In this document: piece after piece, positions 51,917-60,471 of the stretch
Numbering within the stretch: position 1 is the stretch's first letter
How the letters are laid out: each line of letters starts with the position of its first letter
Source: Enterobacteriaceae bacterium LSJC7
Lineage (GTDB): Bacteria > Pseudomonadota > Gammaproteobacteria > Enterobacterales > Enterobacteriaceae
Length of the DNA: 64,000 nt
Reading direction: 5' to 3'
NCBI GenBank assembly: GCA_000302695.1
Contig: AMFN01000004.1
Span: 186,001 to 250,000, forward strand
Position numbers and translations under genes: made by a program
Notes under the pieces: generated by a model
The model's database searches: none
What the model saw: the letters and a program-made list of their open reading frames with translations, nothing else
What the model was told of the DNA's origin: nothing

Positions 51917-53647
51917 ATGAAAAACGATGTGCTGAACCCGGATGTGATTTACCACAACGGGAAAATCTACACGGCGAACAGCGCCGACCAACTCTGCCAG
52001 GCGCTGGCGATAAAAGACGGCTGGATTGCTGCCGTCGGCAGCGACCAGGAGATGCTGGCACTTGTCGGGCCGCAGACGCAGTTAATCGACCTTGAGCATA
52101 AGGTGATGCTGCCGGGGCTTATCGACAGCCATATGCACCCGTTCTGGGGCGGTAAGCAGCTGCGTGGTTGCCAGCTCGATTATGCGGCCCTGACGGTTGA
52201 GCAGACGCTGGAGAAAATTCAGGCACATCTGGACCGCGACCCGCTCCAGGAAGCAGACGACTGGCTTTCTGTGCGCGCCTGGCAGCGTCAGGCGATGATG
52301 CCCGTCGGCGCAGACATGAGCCGCAAGGCGCTTGATACGCTTAACACCTGCCGCCCGGTGGTGCTGTTCTCAAACGATTGTCATACCCTTGCCGCCAACA
52401 GCCGTGCGCTGGAAATGCTCGGCATTGACGAAAACACGCCGGTGCCTGCCGACGGGCAGATTGGCCGCGATGAAGACGGCCGCCTCAACGGTATCCTTGA
52501 AGATGCTCCGGCCATGCGCGCGTTTGACAGCATCCCAACCGGCACGCCGGAACAGTGTGTGCTGATTGCCCGCCATGTGCAGCAGGTGCTCAACGAGCAG
52601 GGCGTTACGACCGTGATGGACACCCGCGTTTATGACGAGCAGCTGATTGCCTTTAACGCCCTACGCGAGCGCGGCGAGCTGACGCTGCGCGTATGTGGTG
52701 CGAAAGAAATTACCCCGGACAGCGTTGACGGTCCGGCAGACGCCGCCCGCGCGCTGGATGAGATTGTGGCGTTTAACCAGCAGTGGAATGACCCTCAGTG
52801 GGGACCACAACCGGGCTTTGGCCTGAGCCATGTTAAATTCTTCGTTGACGGTGTGCTGCAACCGCCGACCATGACCGCCTCTTTGCTTGAGCCATACCGG
52901 GAAAACGTCGGCACCCACGAGCAGCCGAACTGGCAGCCCACCGAACGCTACGGCGACCTGTATTTCACTAAGCCAGTGTTCGAAGCGCTGATTCACGAAT
53001 GTGGGCGTACCGGTGTGCATCCACATATGCACACGGTGGCGGAAGGGGCGATCGAGATGACCCTAAACGCGTTGGAAAAAATGCGTGCGGCCTTCCCGGG
53101 CAAAGACGTGCGCCCTGGGCTTGCACATAACGAACTGGCGGCTGCCAGCCACTACGCGCGCTTTGCAAGCCTGGGTGCGGCGGCGGTGCTCTCTTACCAG
53201 TGGGCCGGTCTGCCTGCGGTGCTGATTGATGAAGAGCGCGCCATGCTTGGCGAAGACCGTTACCCGCACCTGGAGCCGCAGGGGCGTTTCCTCGACGCCG
53301 GTGCGCGCATTGCTTATGGCAGCGACTGGCCTATCGACAGGCTGGATGAGTGGTATAACCTGCAAATTGCCATGACGCGCTGCGCCTGGGACAGCGAGGG
53401 TAACCCGGCCGGTCCGCGTCTGGATAACGACAGAAACCTGACGCTCATCGAAGTACTGCGCTCAGCAACCATCGACGCGGCCTGGATGATTGCCCGTGAC
53501 CATGAAATTGGTTCGCTGGAGCCGGGTAAACTTGCCGATCTGATCGTGCTGAAAAACGATATTTTCAACGAGCCGCCAGAGCAGTTATTTAAAACGCAGA
53601 TTGCGCGCACCGTGATCGGCGGTAAGGTGGTCTGGCAGTCGCAGTAA
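51917..53647 (+). CDS. Amidohydrolase-family protein (YtcJ-like)
   Basis: I start at ATG 51917 (MKNDVLNPDVIYHNGKIYTA), with GGAA nearby; an ATG seven codons upstream has no site. The 576-residue protein fits the YtcJ-like branch of metal-dependent amidohydrolases. It has an N-terminal beta-sandwich piece (ALAIKDGWIAAVGSDQEMLA), the metal motif GLIDSHMHPFWGG, the later histidines in TGVHPHMHTVAEGAIEM, the Asp in AYGSDWPIDRL, and the C-terminal SLEPGKLADLIVLKNDIFN. The substrate cannot be read from sequence; relatives hydrolyse amides, formamides or cyclic amides. A permease gene follows after a terminator. Confidence 0.85.
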   Translation: MKNDVLNPDVIYHNGKIYTANSADQLCQALAIKDGWIAAVGSDQEMLALVGPQTQLIDLEHKVMLPGLIDSHMHPFWGGKQLRGCQLDYAALTVEQTLEKIQAHLDRDPLQEADDWLSVRAWQRQAMMPVGADMSRKALDTLNTCRPVVLFSNDCHTLAANSRALEMLGIDENTPVPADGQIGRDEDGRLNGILEDAPAMRAFDSIPTGTPEQCVLIARHVQQVLNEQGVTTVMDTRVYDEQLIAFNALRERGELTLRVCGAKEITPDSVDGPADAARALDEIVAFNQQWNDPQWGPQPGFGLSHVKFFVDGVLQPPTMTASLLEPYRENVGTHEQPNWQPTERYGDLYFTKPVFEALIHECGRTGVHPHMHTVAEGAIEMTLNALEKMRAAFPGKDVRPGLAHNELAAASHYARFASLGAAAVLSYQWAGLPAVLIDEERAMLGEDRYPHLEPQGRFLDAGARIAYGSDWPIDRLDEWYNLQIAMTRCAWDSEGNPAGPRLDNDRNLTLIEVLRSATIDAAWMIARDHEIGSLEPGKLADLIVLKNDIFNEPPEQLFKTQIARTVIGGKVVWQSQ

Positions 53648-53655
53648 TATCAACG

Positions 53656-53684
53656 AGGCCTGAATGTTAAATACATTCGGGCCT
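53656..53684 (+). terminator. Probable terminator after the amidohydrolase gene
   Basis: An 11-bp stem AGGCCTGAATG/CATTCGGGCCT (one G-U pair) with a 7-nt loop lies just after the stop. The downstream TATTAATTT is only partly T-rich. Confidence 0.7.
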
Positions 53685-53883
53685 TATTAATTTGCTGTTA
53701 ACCATTGCAATGAATGACGAATGGATAAGCGTATTTAACCGCACAGGCGGCGGCTTTTTGCGTCCAGTGCGGGTATTATCCGTCCCACTTTTTAGGGACC
53801 GCATGAATCGCGGTTCTATTTGCCGCCTGCGGGTGGCGTGTACACAGCGGTGCCTTGTGCTGCATCAGGAGATGATACGGGAA

Positions 53884-55227
53884 ATGCCACAAACAAATCA
53901 GTTGCGTAGAGTTCTTAAAACCCCGGCTCTGGTCGCTTTCGGCCTGGCTTATATGGTGCCTCTTGGCGTATTTACCACCTATGGCCAGGTCACTGTACTC
54001 AGTGAAGGCCATTTACCGGTGGCGTATTTGCTGACAATCATCACCATCCTTTTCACTGCCCTGAGCTATTGCCGGATGACCAGCGCGCTGCCGCTGGCGG
54101 GTTCGGCCTACTCGTATGTGCAGCGCTGCTTTGGCGGCAAGATGGGGTTTCTGGTTGGCTGGGCGCAGATACTCGACTATCTGTTCCTGCCTATTCTGAA
54201 TTACCTGGTTTTAGGGATCTTTTTGCATGAGGCGTTCCCGGCTATTCCCGCCGCCGTCTTTGTTCTGGGATCGATTGTTTCTGTCAGCCTGCTGAATATT
54301 CTTGGCGTGCGTCTGCTGACCTCGGTGAACTTCACGCTCATTGCTGCACAGATGGTATTCATCGTGCTGTTTATTGCGTTGTCGTTCAGCCAGGCGGATC
54401 TCAGCCCGGAGGCGCTGCTGCGCCCGATTATGGTCAATGCAGGCCATCTCAGCGGCTTGTTTGCCGGGGCGGCGGTGCTGTGCCTGGCGTTCCTCGGTTT
54501 TGACGCCATCGCGACGATGGCTGAAGAGGCCGACGATGCGAAACGCACGCTACCGCGTGCCATCCTCATTACCGTGGTGCTGGCCGGTGGTATTTTCATG
54601 GCCGTGTCTTACGCCGCGCACCTGATTTACCCGGACTGGCAGTCGCTGATCCCGATTCAGGACACCGCGAGCCTCGCCGTGTCTGAAAAAGCGGGCGGTA
54701 AGTGGATGTATAACTTCTTCCTCGCCGCTTACCTGACGGGTGTGTATGCCTCGGCAATGACCGCCCAGACCGGCGTGTCGCGCATTTTCTACGCGATGGG
54801 TCGTGAAGGTGTGCTGCCGCGCAAGGTGTTCTACCATCTGCACACGCGTTTTCACACGCCGTACCGCGCCATCATTTTTGTGGCTGTGGTGTCGCTGATT
54901 GCGCTGTTTATCAGCCTGGAGCTGGTGGTTTCAATGATTAGCTTCGGCGCGCTGGTGGCCTTCACCTTTGTGAACCTGAGCGTGATTAAACACTTCCTTA
55001 TCAACCAGAAGCGCCGCGGCGCGAAGGCGTTGTTTAACTACGGTCTGCTGCCGACCATGGGCGTGATTATGTCGGTGTGGCTGTGGCTGAACCTGTCGCA
55101 AGACGCGCTGATTGTGGGCCTGATCTGGCTGGCGGTGGGCGTTATATGGCTGCTGTTCATTACTCGCGGTCTGCGTAAAGACCCGCCAGCGGTGGCACAC
55201 GACGATATTGCCCACCTGATTGACTAA
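53884..55227 (+). CDS. APC-superfamily amino acid/polyamine permease
   Basis: I start at ATG 53884 (MPQTNQLRRVLKTPALVAFG), after AGGAG and GGGAA; the frame is open further upstream but without homology. The 447-residue protein shows about 12 membrane segments. Its N-terminal signature (VAFGLAYMVPLGVFTTYGQV) and central FLGFDAIATMAEEADDAKRT resemble the putrescine importer PuuP and related permeases. Substrate is not shown; amino acids or polyamines are likely. It follows the amidohydrolase gene on the same strand, and the pair could import and split one compound, though a terminator-like hairpin separates them. Confidence 0.85.
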   Translation: MPQTNQLRRVLKTPALVAFGLAYMVPLGVFTTYGQVTVLSEGHLPVAYLLTIITILFTALSYCRMTSALPLAGSAYSYVQRCFGGKMGFLVGWAQILDYLFLPILNYLVLGIFLHEAFPAIPAAVFVLGSIVSVSLLNILGVRLLTSVNFTLIAAQMVFIVLFIALSFSQADLSPEALLRPIMVNAGHLSGLFAGAAVLCLAFLGFDAIATMAEEADDAKRTLPRAILITVVLAGGIFMAVSYAAHLIYPDWQSLIPIQDTASLAVSEKAGGKWMYNFFLAAYLTGVYASAMTAQTGVSRIFYAMGREGVLPRKVFYHLHTRFHTPYRAIIFVAVVSLIALFISLELVVSMISFGALVAFTFVNLSVIKHFLINQKRRGAKALFNYGLLPTMGVIMSVWLWLNLSQDALIVGLIWLAVGVIWLLFITRGLRKDPPAVAHDDIAHLID

Positions 55228-55240
55228 GTGGTAACCCTGT

Positions 55241-55271
55241 AACCTGCTCCACCCGGAGCAGGTTATTTTTT
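55241..55271 (+). terminator. Intrinsic terminator after the permease gene
   Basis: The stem AACCTGCTCC/GGAGCAGGTT with a small loop is followed by ATTTTTTA. The next gene starts 14 bp later. Confidence 0.85.
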
Positions 55272-55284
55272 ATGGAAGGACGAG

Positions 55285-55812
55285 ATGCTGACCTCAGTAA
55301 AACTGACCACCCCGGAGTCCGAACTCTTCACCCGCGTTGATGCGCTGTATACCCAGGCGTTTCCTCACCATGAACAGCGCGATTTCCCGGCTAAACAGCG
55401 GGCACTGGCTGACCCGCATTATGCGCTGGAGGCCTGGTTCGACGGCGAGCAGTTTGTTGGGCTGAGCGGCCTGTGGACCTTTAACGGCTACAGCTATATT
55501 GAGCACCTGGCGGTAGACAGCAGCCTGCGCTCGCAGGGCTACGGTAAAAAGCTGCTGGGGCAATTGCTGGCACGCCATCCGCTGGTGATTCTGGAAATTG
55601 ACCCGCTGACCACCGAGATAGCCCACAAGCGGCTGCGTTTTTATGAGTCGATGGGCTTTGTGGCGAATCCGTATGTGCATCGTCACCCGACGTATCATCC
55701 TGGCATTGAAGACCACGAACTGATTGTGCTCAGTTGCCCACAGGCCATTGATGAAGCGCTGTATCAGCGCTTTAACCACGATTTACGCTGTGTGGTAATG
55801 GCGGGGATATAA
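55285..55812 (+). CDS. GNAT-family N-acetyltransferase
   Basis: The 175-residue protein starts at ATG 55285 (MLTSVKLTTPESELFTRVDA) after AAGGACGAG. Motif A for acetyl-CoA binding is clear (EHLAVDSSLRSQGYGKKLLG), followed by KRLRFYESMGFVANPY, typical of GNAT enzymes. The substrate is unknown. It lies after the permease on the same strand but beyond a terminator, and it is convergent to the TPM-domain genes. A terminator follows at 55842. Confidence 0.88.
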   Translation: MLTSVKLTTPESELFTRVDALYTQAFPHHEQRDFPAKQRALADPHYALEAWFDGEQFVGLSGLWTFNGYSYIEHLAVDSSLRSQGYGKKLLGQLLARHPLVILEIDPLTTEIAHKRLRFYESMGFVANPYVHRHPTYHPGIEDHELIVLSCPQAIDEALYQRFNHDLRCVVMAGI

Positions 55813-55841
55813 GCCCGTTTTGCTTTATCAGAATGCATCAG

Positions 55842-55865
55842 GCCCGGTTAAACCGGGCTTTTTTT
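55842..55865 (+). terminator. Intrinsic terminator after the GNAT gene
   Basis: GCCCGGTTTAACCGGGC forms a hairpin followed by seven T. The T run touches the stop codon of the convergent TPM-domain gene. Confidence 0.88.
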
Positions 55866-56934
55866 ACCAGCGATCGGAAGCGCCGCCACCGCCGCTGGAG
55901 CCACCGTCGCCGCTAAAACTGTCGCTACTGTAAGAACTGCTGCTGTCACTGCTATAAGAATAGCTGTCATCGCTGCTATACGAACTGCTGGCGTCTGAAC
56001 GGTTGCCGCCGCCCCTGCGAGCTTTGCGTGCTCGCCAGTAAAGCAGCGCCAGAGCGGTGAGAAGGAAGAAAAATATCGCCTGAGCGCTTATTATTTCAGG
56101 CGAAAAAGTTAATAACCATAAACAGACGGTGACGGCAATCATAACCACGCGTTTCAGATAACGCAGCAGGACAGGGTTACGGCGAAACAAGAAAAAAGGC
56201 AGCAAAATCAGAAGATTAGCAGCATACTGGAACAGCGGTTCTGAACGGATATCGCTGTGTGAAGGCGACGGTGTTTGCCGAACCAGCGGTGCGCGAGTCG
56301 CAGGGTATGTTTCCTCAGGAAAAGTGTATCTGAACTGATGAGGCTCTTTAAGCGGTGCGGGTTGTGCATTCAATGCCGGAGGCGTTGAATCGCCCTGTGC
56401 CTGAGTGCCAGGTGCCATGCCCGTTAGCGCATCGCTGTTGATAATGGACTGCTTCCCTTGCCCAGGCTGGCTGTCGGCCAGTAGTTTGCCGATTTGACTC
56501 ACACCGAGCTGTAAGCCCAGCGCCAGATAGTTTTTTCGAAAGGCCGGAATAATGGCCGTGCGGATGATTTTCCCACTCTGGGCATCCGTCAGTGTGCCCT
56601 CAAGACCATAACCGACTTCAATGCGCACGGCGCGATCCTGCCAGGCCACCAGTAACAGCACGCCGTCGCTACGCGCTTTATTGCCCAGCTTCCACTTATC
56701 AAACACGCGGGTGGCATACTGTTCAATGGTTTCCTCGCCCGTGGTGGGGACCACCAAAATCGCTACCTGTGCCGGGGCTAATTGTTGGGTTTGCTGCGTA
56801 AGCGCATTTATTTGCGCCTGGTTCAGCGTACCGGTAATGTCCGTGACCTGCTGGTGCAGGTCGGGCACGGCAACGGGGGGTGTCGCGTGGGCCTGGTTGC
56901 AAAACAGTGCGAGGATTAACCAAAAGAGATGCAT
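55864..56934 (-). CDS. TPM-domain (YgcG-like) membrane protein, copy 1 of 3
   Basis: The 356-residue protein starts at ATG 56934 after CAGGAGGAAAGG. It has a signal peptide (MHLFWLILALFCNQAHATPP), then a periplasmic TPM domain at ~22-155 (VTDITGTLNQAQINALTQQT, GEETIEQYATRVFDKWKLG, LLLVAWQDRAVRIEVGYGLE). A linker of ~75 residues, two membrane segments (~235-300) and a Ser/Tyr/Asp-rich tail ending SGGGGASDRW follow. It is longer than copies 2 and 3, and its tail is Ser-Tyr-Asp rather than Gly rich. It is closest to copy 2. TPM proteins often pair with lemA, as here. The role is not established. Confidence 0.88.
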   Translation of the reverse strand: MHLFWLILALFCNQAHATPPVAVPDLHQQVTDITGTLNQAQINALTQQTQQLAPAQVAILVVPTTGEETIEQYATRVFDKWKLGNKARSDGVLLLVAWQDRAVRIEVGYGLEGTLTDAQSGKIIRTAIIPAFRKNYLALGLQLGVSQIGKLLADSQPGQGKQSIINSDALTGMAPGTQAQGDSTPPALNAQPAPLKEPHQFRYTFPEETYPATRAPLVRQTPSPSHSDIRSEPLFQYAANLLILLPFFLFRRNPVLLRYLKRVVMIAVTVCLWLLTFSPEIISAQAIFFFLLTALALLYWRARKARRGGGNRSDASSSYSSDDSYSYSSDSSSSYSSDSFSGDGGSSGGGGASDRW

Positions 56935-56944
56935 CCTTTCCTCC

Positions 56945-56961
56945 TGACAGTCTCCCTGTCA
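56945..56961 (-). repeat. Inverted repeat before TPM copy 1
   Basis: TGACAG-N5-CTGTCA lies directly before the ribosome binding site of TPM copy 1. The same element lies before copy 2 (57992-58007), within a longer matching stretch that was duplicated with the genes. Confidence 0.6.
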
Positions 56962-57090
56962 TTAATATCACCGGCTAATATCCGTTTTCCTTTGCCTGGT
57001 TTCTCTGGCTAAAACCTATGTTGAGGTGCACCGTAAGATAATCTGCATCAGGTTTCAACGCCAGCAAGTCCAAACCGGGGCGGTAAAAGG

Positions 57091-57981
57091 TTACCAGCGC
57101 CCTGAGGCACCGCCACCACCGCTTGAGCCACCACCGCCGTTGTAACCACCTCCACCACGGGAACGGCTACCGTGACGTCTTGCCCCCCTGTTGCTGGAAC
57201 GGCCTGAGAGACGTCTGCCCCTGCCAGAGCTATCCTTACTGACAGGGGTCAGGAACACATAGCGTAATACCGCGCCTGCCAGCCCGACACACGCGATAAA
57301 TCCATGTGATACGCTGACGGAAGGGTAAAAGGCCGCCCATATCTCGCAGCCGATAATAATAAACAGGCCACATTTTATTGCTTTTATTAGTCTGTTTTTG
57401 GTCCGAAAAACCCAGGCTGTCAGGATATAAAATGCCAGTAGTGTTATCTGAAACAGGGTATTAATTTGCGCAGGACTCTTCATGACAGAAGGAGATGAGG
57501 AGGGGGGAGACACAATAGAATCACCTGCCAACAGCGTGCCAATTTGCGCTATGCCGCGTTGTAACCCCAGCGCCAGATTGTTTTCTCGAAAAGCCGGAAT
57601 AATCGCCGTGCGGATGATTTTCCCACTCTGGGCATCCGTCAGCGTTCCCTCAAGACCATAACCGACTTCAATGCGCACGGTGTGATCCTGCCAGGCCACC
57701 AGTAACAGCACGCCGTCGCTACGCGCTTTATCCCCGAGCTCCCACTTATCAAACACGCGGGTGGCATACTGTTCAATGGTTTCCTCGCCCGTGGTGGGGA
57801 CCACCAAAATCGCTACCTGCGCTGGGGCTAATTGTTGGGTTTGCCCGGTGAGTGCGCGAATTTGCGCGGGGTTCAGCGTGTCTGAGAGGTCTGTAACTTG
57901 TTGGCGCAGTTCAGGTACGGCAACAGGTGTGGCGCTGGCCTGGCTGCAAAAGAGCACAAAAAATAGCCAAATGAGATGCAT
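57091..57981 (-). CDS. TPM-domain (YgcG-like) membrane protein, copy 2 of 3
   Basis: I start at ATG 57981 (MHLIWLFFVLFCSQASATPV), which follows CAGGAGAAAAGG; upstream codons of the frame lie in the repeated leader. The 296-residue protein has a signal peptide, the TPM domain (VTDLSDTLNPAQIRALTGQT, GEETIEQYATRVFDKWELG), two or three membrane segments (~175-250) and an Arg/Gly-rich tail (SRGGGGYNGGGGSSGGGG) ending ASGRW. Long stretches of its TPM-coding DNA are almost identical to copy 1, showing a recent duplication, while the membrane and tail parts differ. It is the middle gene of lemA-TPM3-TPM2-TPM1. Confidence 0.88.
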   Translation of the reverse strand: MHLIWLFFVLFCSQASATPVAVPELRQQVTDLSDTLNPAQIRALTGQTQQLAPAQVAILVVPTTGEETIEQYATRVFDKWELGDKARSDGVLLLVAWQDHTVRIEVGYGLEGTLTDAQSGKIIRTAIIPAFRENNLALGLQRGIAQIGTLLAGDSIVSPPSSSPSVMKSPAQINTLFQITLLAFYILTAWVFRTKNRLIKAIKCGLFIIIGCEIWAAFYPSVSVSHGFIACVGLAGAVLRYVFLTPVSKDSSGRGRRLSGRSSNRGARRHGSRSRGGGGYNGGGGSSGGGGASGRW

Positions 57982-57991
57982 CCTTTTCTCC

Positions 57992-58007
57992 TGACAGTCT
58001 TCTGTCA
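57992..58007 (-). repeat. Inverted repeat before TPM copy 2
   Basis: TGACAG-N4-CTGTCA directly before the ribosome binding site, matching the element before copy 1. Confidence 0.6.
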
Positions 58008-58157
58008 TGAATATCACCGGATGAGGACCGGTTTTCCTTATTTTCCTGGGCGGGCCGACGCCCCTTTAGTGGCTGCACTGTACGGCAAACGGATGCAATG
58101 CCACAATGTCAAAAAGCAACAGGCCCATTGTGCTGGGCCAGTTTTTTTATTTGTCTG

Positions 58158-59054
58158 TTACCAGCGCCCGGAGGCACCGCCGCCGCCGCTGGAGCCGCCA
58201 CCGCCGCGAAAACCACCGCCGCTGGAGCCGCCGCCAAAACCGCCGCCGAAGCCACCACCAAAGCCTCCGCCGCGCCCCCCACGTCCGCCGCCGCCGCCGC
58301 GAAAGAAACCCAGTGCGCCAACGGTCAGCAAGACAATAACCAGCACGGAACTGCCAAAGGTAATGCCAAGAACCGTGATCAACGGCAGGCTGGATGACGC
58401 AAAGAAGAGCGACCATAGCCAGCTACAGGCACCGATGGTGACACCGCTTTTTAACCCGCGCATCACGACGTTGCCTTTGCGGAAAATCCACGCCGGTAGC
58501 CCAAACAGACCCAGTAACAGATACTGGAATATCGACCCATCGTCCGCGTTATTGTTTGCAGATGGGGCAGGTCTTTGCTCCACCGGTAGCTGCTCACCGG
58601 CCAGCAATTTACCAATTTGGTTCACACCGAGCTGTAGTCCCAGCGCGAGGTTGTTTTCGCGAAAGGCGGGAATAATGGCGGTGCGGATAATCTGCCCGCT
58701 CTGCACGTCGGTGAGGGCGCCTTCAAAGCCGTAGCCGACTTCAATACGCACCGTGTGGTCCTGCCAGGCCACTAACAGCAGCACGCCGTCGCTGCGTGTT
58801 TTATCGCCCAACTTCCATTGGTCGAACACGCGTGTGGCGTACTGCTCAATGGTTTCCTGACCCGTGGTTGGCACCACCAGAATAGCGACCTGTGCCGGTG
58901 CCAGTTGCTGCGTTTGCTGGGTGAGGGCGTTGATTTGCGCCTGACTCAGCGTACCGGTGAGGTCGGTGACCTGTTGGCGCAGTTCAGGCACCGCAACGTC
59001 AGCCGCCGCGACATGCCCACAAAAAAGCGCCAGCATCAGCAAAAAGGTGCGCAT
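58158..59054 (-). CDS. TPM-domain (YgcG-like) membrane protein, copy 3 of 3
   Basis: The 298-residue protein starts at ATG 59054 (MRTFLLMLALFCGHVAAADV), 15 bp after lemA, with GGGAGAAG before it. It has a signal peptide, the TPM domain (~20-150, VTDLTGTLSQAQINALTQQT, GQETIEQYATRVFDQWKLG), membrane segments (~185-255) and a long Gly-rich tail of GGG and GGF units ending GGASGRW. Its DNA is more distant from copies 1 and 2 than they are from each other, so it is probably the ancestral gene. The tight link to lemA supports joint action at the inner membrane. Confidence 0.9.
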   Translation of the reverse strand: MRTFLLMLALFCGHVAAADVAVPELRQQVTDLTGTLSQAQINALTQQTQQLAPAQVAILVVPTTGQETIEQYATRVFDQWKLGDKTRSDGVLLLVAWQDHTVRIEVGYGFEGALTDVQSGQIIRTAIIPAFRENNLALGLQLGVNQIGKLLAGEQLPVEQRPAPSANNNADDGSIFQYLLLGLFGLPAWIFRKGNVVMRGLKSGVTIGACSWLWSLFFASSSLPLITVLGITFGSSVLVIVLLTVGALGFFRGGGGGRGGRGGGFGGGFGGGFGGGSSGGGFRGGGGSSGGGGASGRW

Positions 59055-59069
59055 CGTCTTCTCCCGGCG

Positions 59070-59672
59070 TTACTTGCTACCGAAATCAATGGTCGGCGCT
59101 TTGGTGATGGTTTCTACGTCGTCCGGGAGATAGTTTTTCTTCGGCTTATAGCCCATGACTTTTGCCGTCATCATGGCCGGGAACTGGCGCACGGTGATGT
59201 TGTACAACTCAATGGCTTTGATGTAGCGACCGCGCGCCACGGCGATGCGGTTCTCGGTGCCTTCAAGTTGCACCATCAGGTTTTGAAACAGTTCCTGAGA
59301 TTTAAGCTCCGGGTAACGCTCGCCCAGCACCATCATCTGGCCGAGCGTGCGGGTGACCTGCACCTGCGACTGCTGCCACTGCTCAAGATTCTTCTCGTCT
59401 TCCGGGTTAGCCTTCAGGTTCTGTGTTGCGGTGTTAGCGCGTGAACGGGCAAGTGTTACCGCTTCCAGCAGCTCTTTTTCGTGGGTGGCATAGCCCTTCA
59501 CGCTGGCAACCAGGTTCGGAATCAGGTCCGCGCGGCGCTGGTACTGGTTAAGCACCTCAGACCAGGTAGTATTGGTCTGCTCGTCGCTGGTCTGGATATC
59601 GTTATAGCCGCAGCCTGTGAGCGTAAAAATCAGCACAAAGGCGCTAAAGAATTTTGCGAGGTTCCTGGTCAT
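59070..59672 (-). CDS. lemA: LemA-family lipoprotein
   Basis: The 200-residue protein starts at ATG 59672 (MTRNLAKFFSAFVLIFTLTG) and has a lipoprotein signal with lipobox LTGC (Cys21). The LemA core is clear: TWSEVLNQYQRRADLIPNLV, ASVKGYATHEKELLEAV and ENRIAVARGRYIKAIELYNI; it is largely helical. Asp is not found at +2 of the lipidated Cys (it is Gly), so outer-membrane sorting is possible. LemA proteins are widespread, and their role is unclear. It heads the transcription unit with three TPM genes. Confidence 0.92.
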   Translation of the reverse strand: MTRNLAKFFSAFVLIFTLTGCGYNDIQTSDEQTNTTWSEVLNQYQRRADLIPNLVASVKGYATHEKELLEAVTLARSRANTATQNLKANPEDEKNLEQWQQSQVQVTRTLGQMMVLGERYPELKSQELFQNLMVQLEGTENRIAVARGRYIKAIELYNITVRQFPAMMTAKVMGYKPKKNYLPDDVETITKAPTIDFGSK

Positions 59673-59828
59673 CGTCGTGTTCCATAAAAGGCGGATAAAA
59701 AACGTGTGTAGTATACACGCTCATCTTTCGTACGGCTGCGGCTAATCGACTGATTTTGCCTTTGTTCGGGCAGGAATGGATAAAAAAATCCGCAAAGGGT
59801 ATTTGCGGATTTCAGAGGGGAAGGGCGT

Positions 59829-60377
59829 TTATTCGGCCTCGGCCAGCTCGCGCAGATACTGGAAAATCAGGCGCGCAGACTTGGCGGGTTTGTTGCCTTC
59901 TTTTTCTTTTTTAGCGTTACGGGCAAGTGTGCGCAACTGTTGGCGGTCAGCATCCGGCCACAGGTTCAGCACCTCAGGGATAGCATCATCGCCGTCTTCA
60001 ATCAGGCGGTCGCGCAGCATTTCCAGCTTATGGAACAGCGCTACCTGCTGGTTATGGCGGTTTTTGAGCTTATCCAGCGCCTGGCGGATAGGCTCCACGT
60101 CGCGGCTGCGCAGCATTTTGCCGATAAGCTGCATCTGGCGGCGGCGGCCTTCACGCTTGATGCGCTGCGCCAGTTCGATGGCGTCACGCAGCTCTTCGTC
60201 GAGCGGAATTTTATCCAGCGCGTTTTTGCCAAGATCGATCATTTCGCCGCCCAGGCGCTTGAGCTCTTCGGCATCGCGCTTTATTTCACTTTTACTGACC
60301 CAGATGATTTCATCGTCGTCATCGTTTTCGTCATCACCGGGCACGTCATCGAGCCAGTCTTCGGGCTGCTTTGTCAT
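59829..60377 (-). CDS. darP: Ribosome-associated protein DarP (YjgA)
   Basis: DarP (YjgA, DUF615) binds late 50S assembly intermediates and helps mature the peptidyl-transferase region. I start at ATG 60377 ([20 protein letters not shown]) after AAGGAGCC, giving 182 residues (E. coli 183). It has an acidic N-terminus, then the charged helical core ([40 protein letters not shown]). It is divergent from tldE, with 94 bp between the starts. Confidence 0.95.
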   Translation of the reverse strand: MTKQPEDWLDDVPGDDENDDDDEIIWVSKSEIKRDAEELKRLGGEMIDLGKNALDKIPLDEELRDAIELAQRIKREGRRRQMQLIGKMLRSRDVEPIRQALDKLKNRHNQQVALFHKLEMLRDRLIEDGDDAIPEVLNLWPDADRQQLRTLARNAKKEKEGNKPAKSARLIFQYLRELAEAE

Positions 60378-60471
60378 CTCAGGCTCCTTAAAAAAGAGAG
60401 CAATACTACCACCCTGGACGCGCATGCCCAAAGGGTTCTCTGTTAGACTTCAGTCATACTCACCCTACAGT

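Noticed and set aside
58098-58416. Ala-, Arg- or Pro-rich frames opposite the Gly-rich tail of TPM copy 3
   Set aside because: They only mirror the repetitive glycine codons of the real gene.
59776-60471. Long N-terminal extension of tldE
   Set aside because: It runs antisense through darP, and the E. coli start aligns at 60472. The extension is a Ser/Arg-rich shadow frame.
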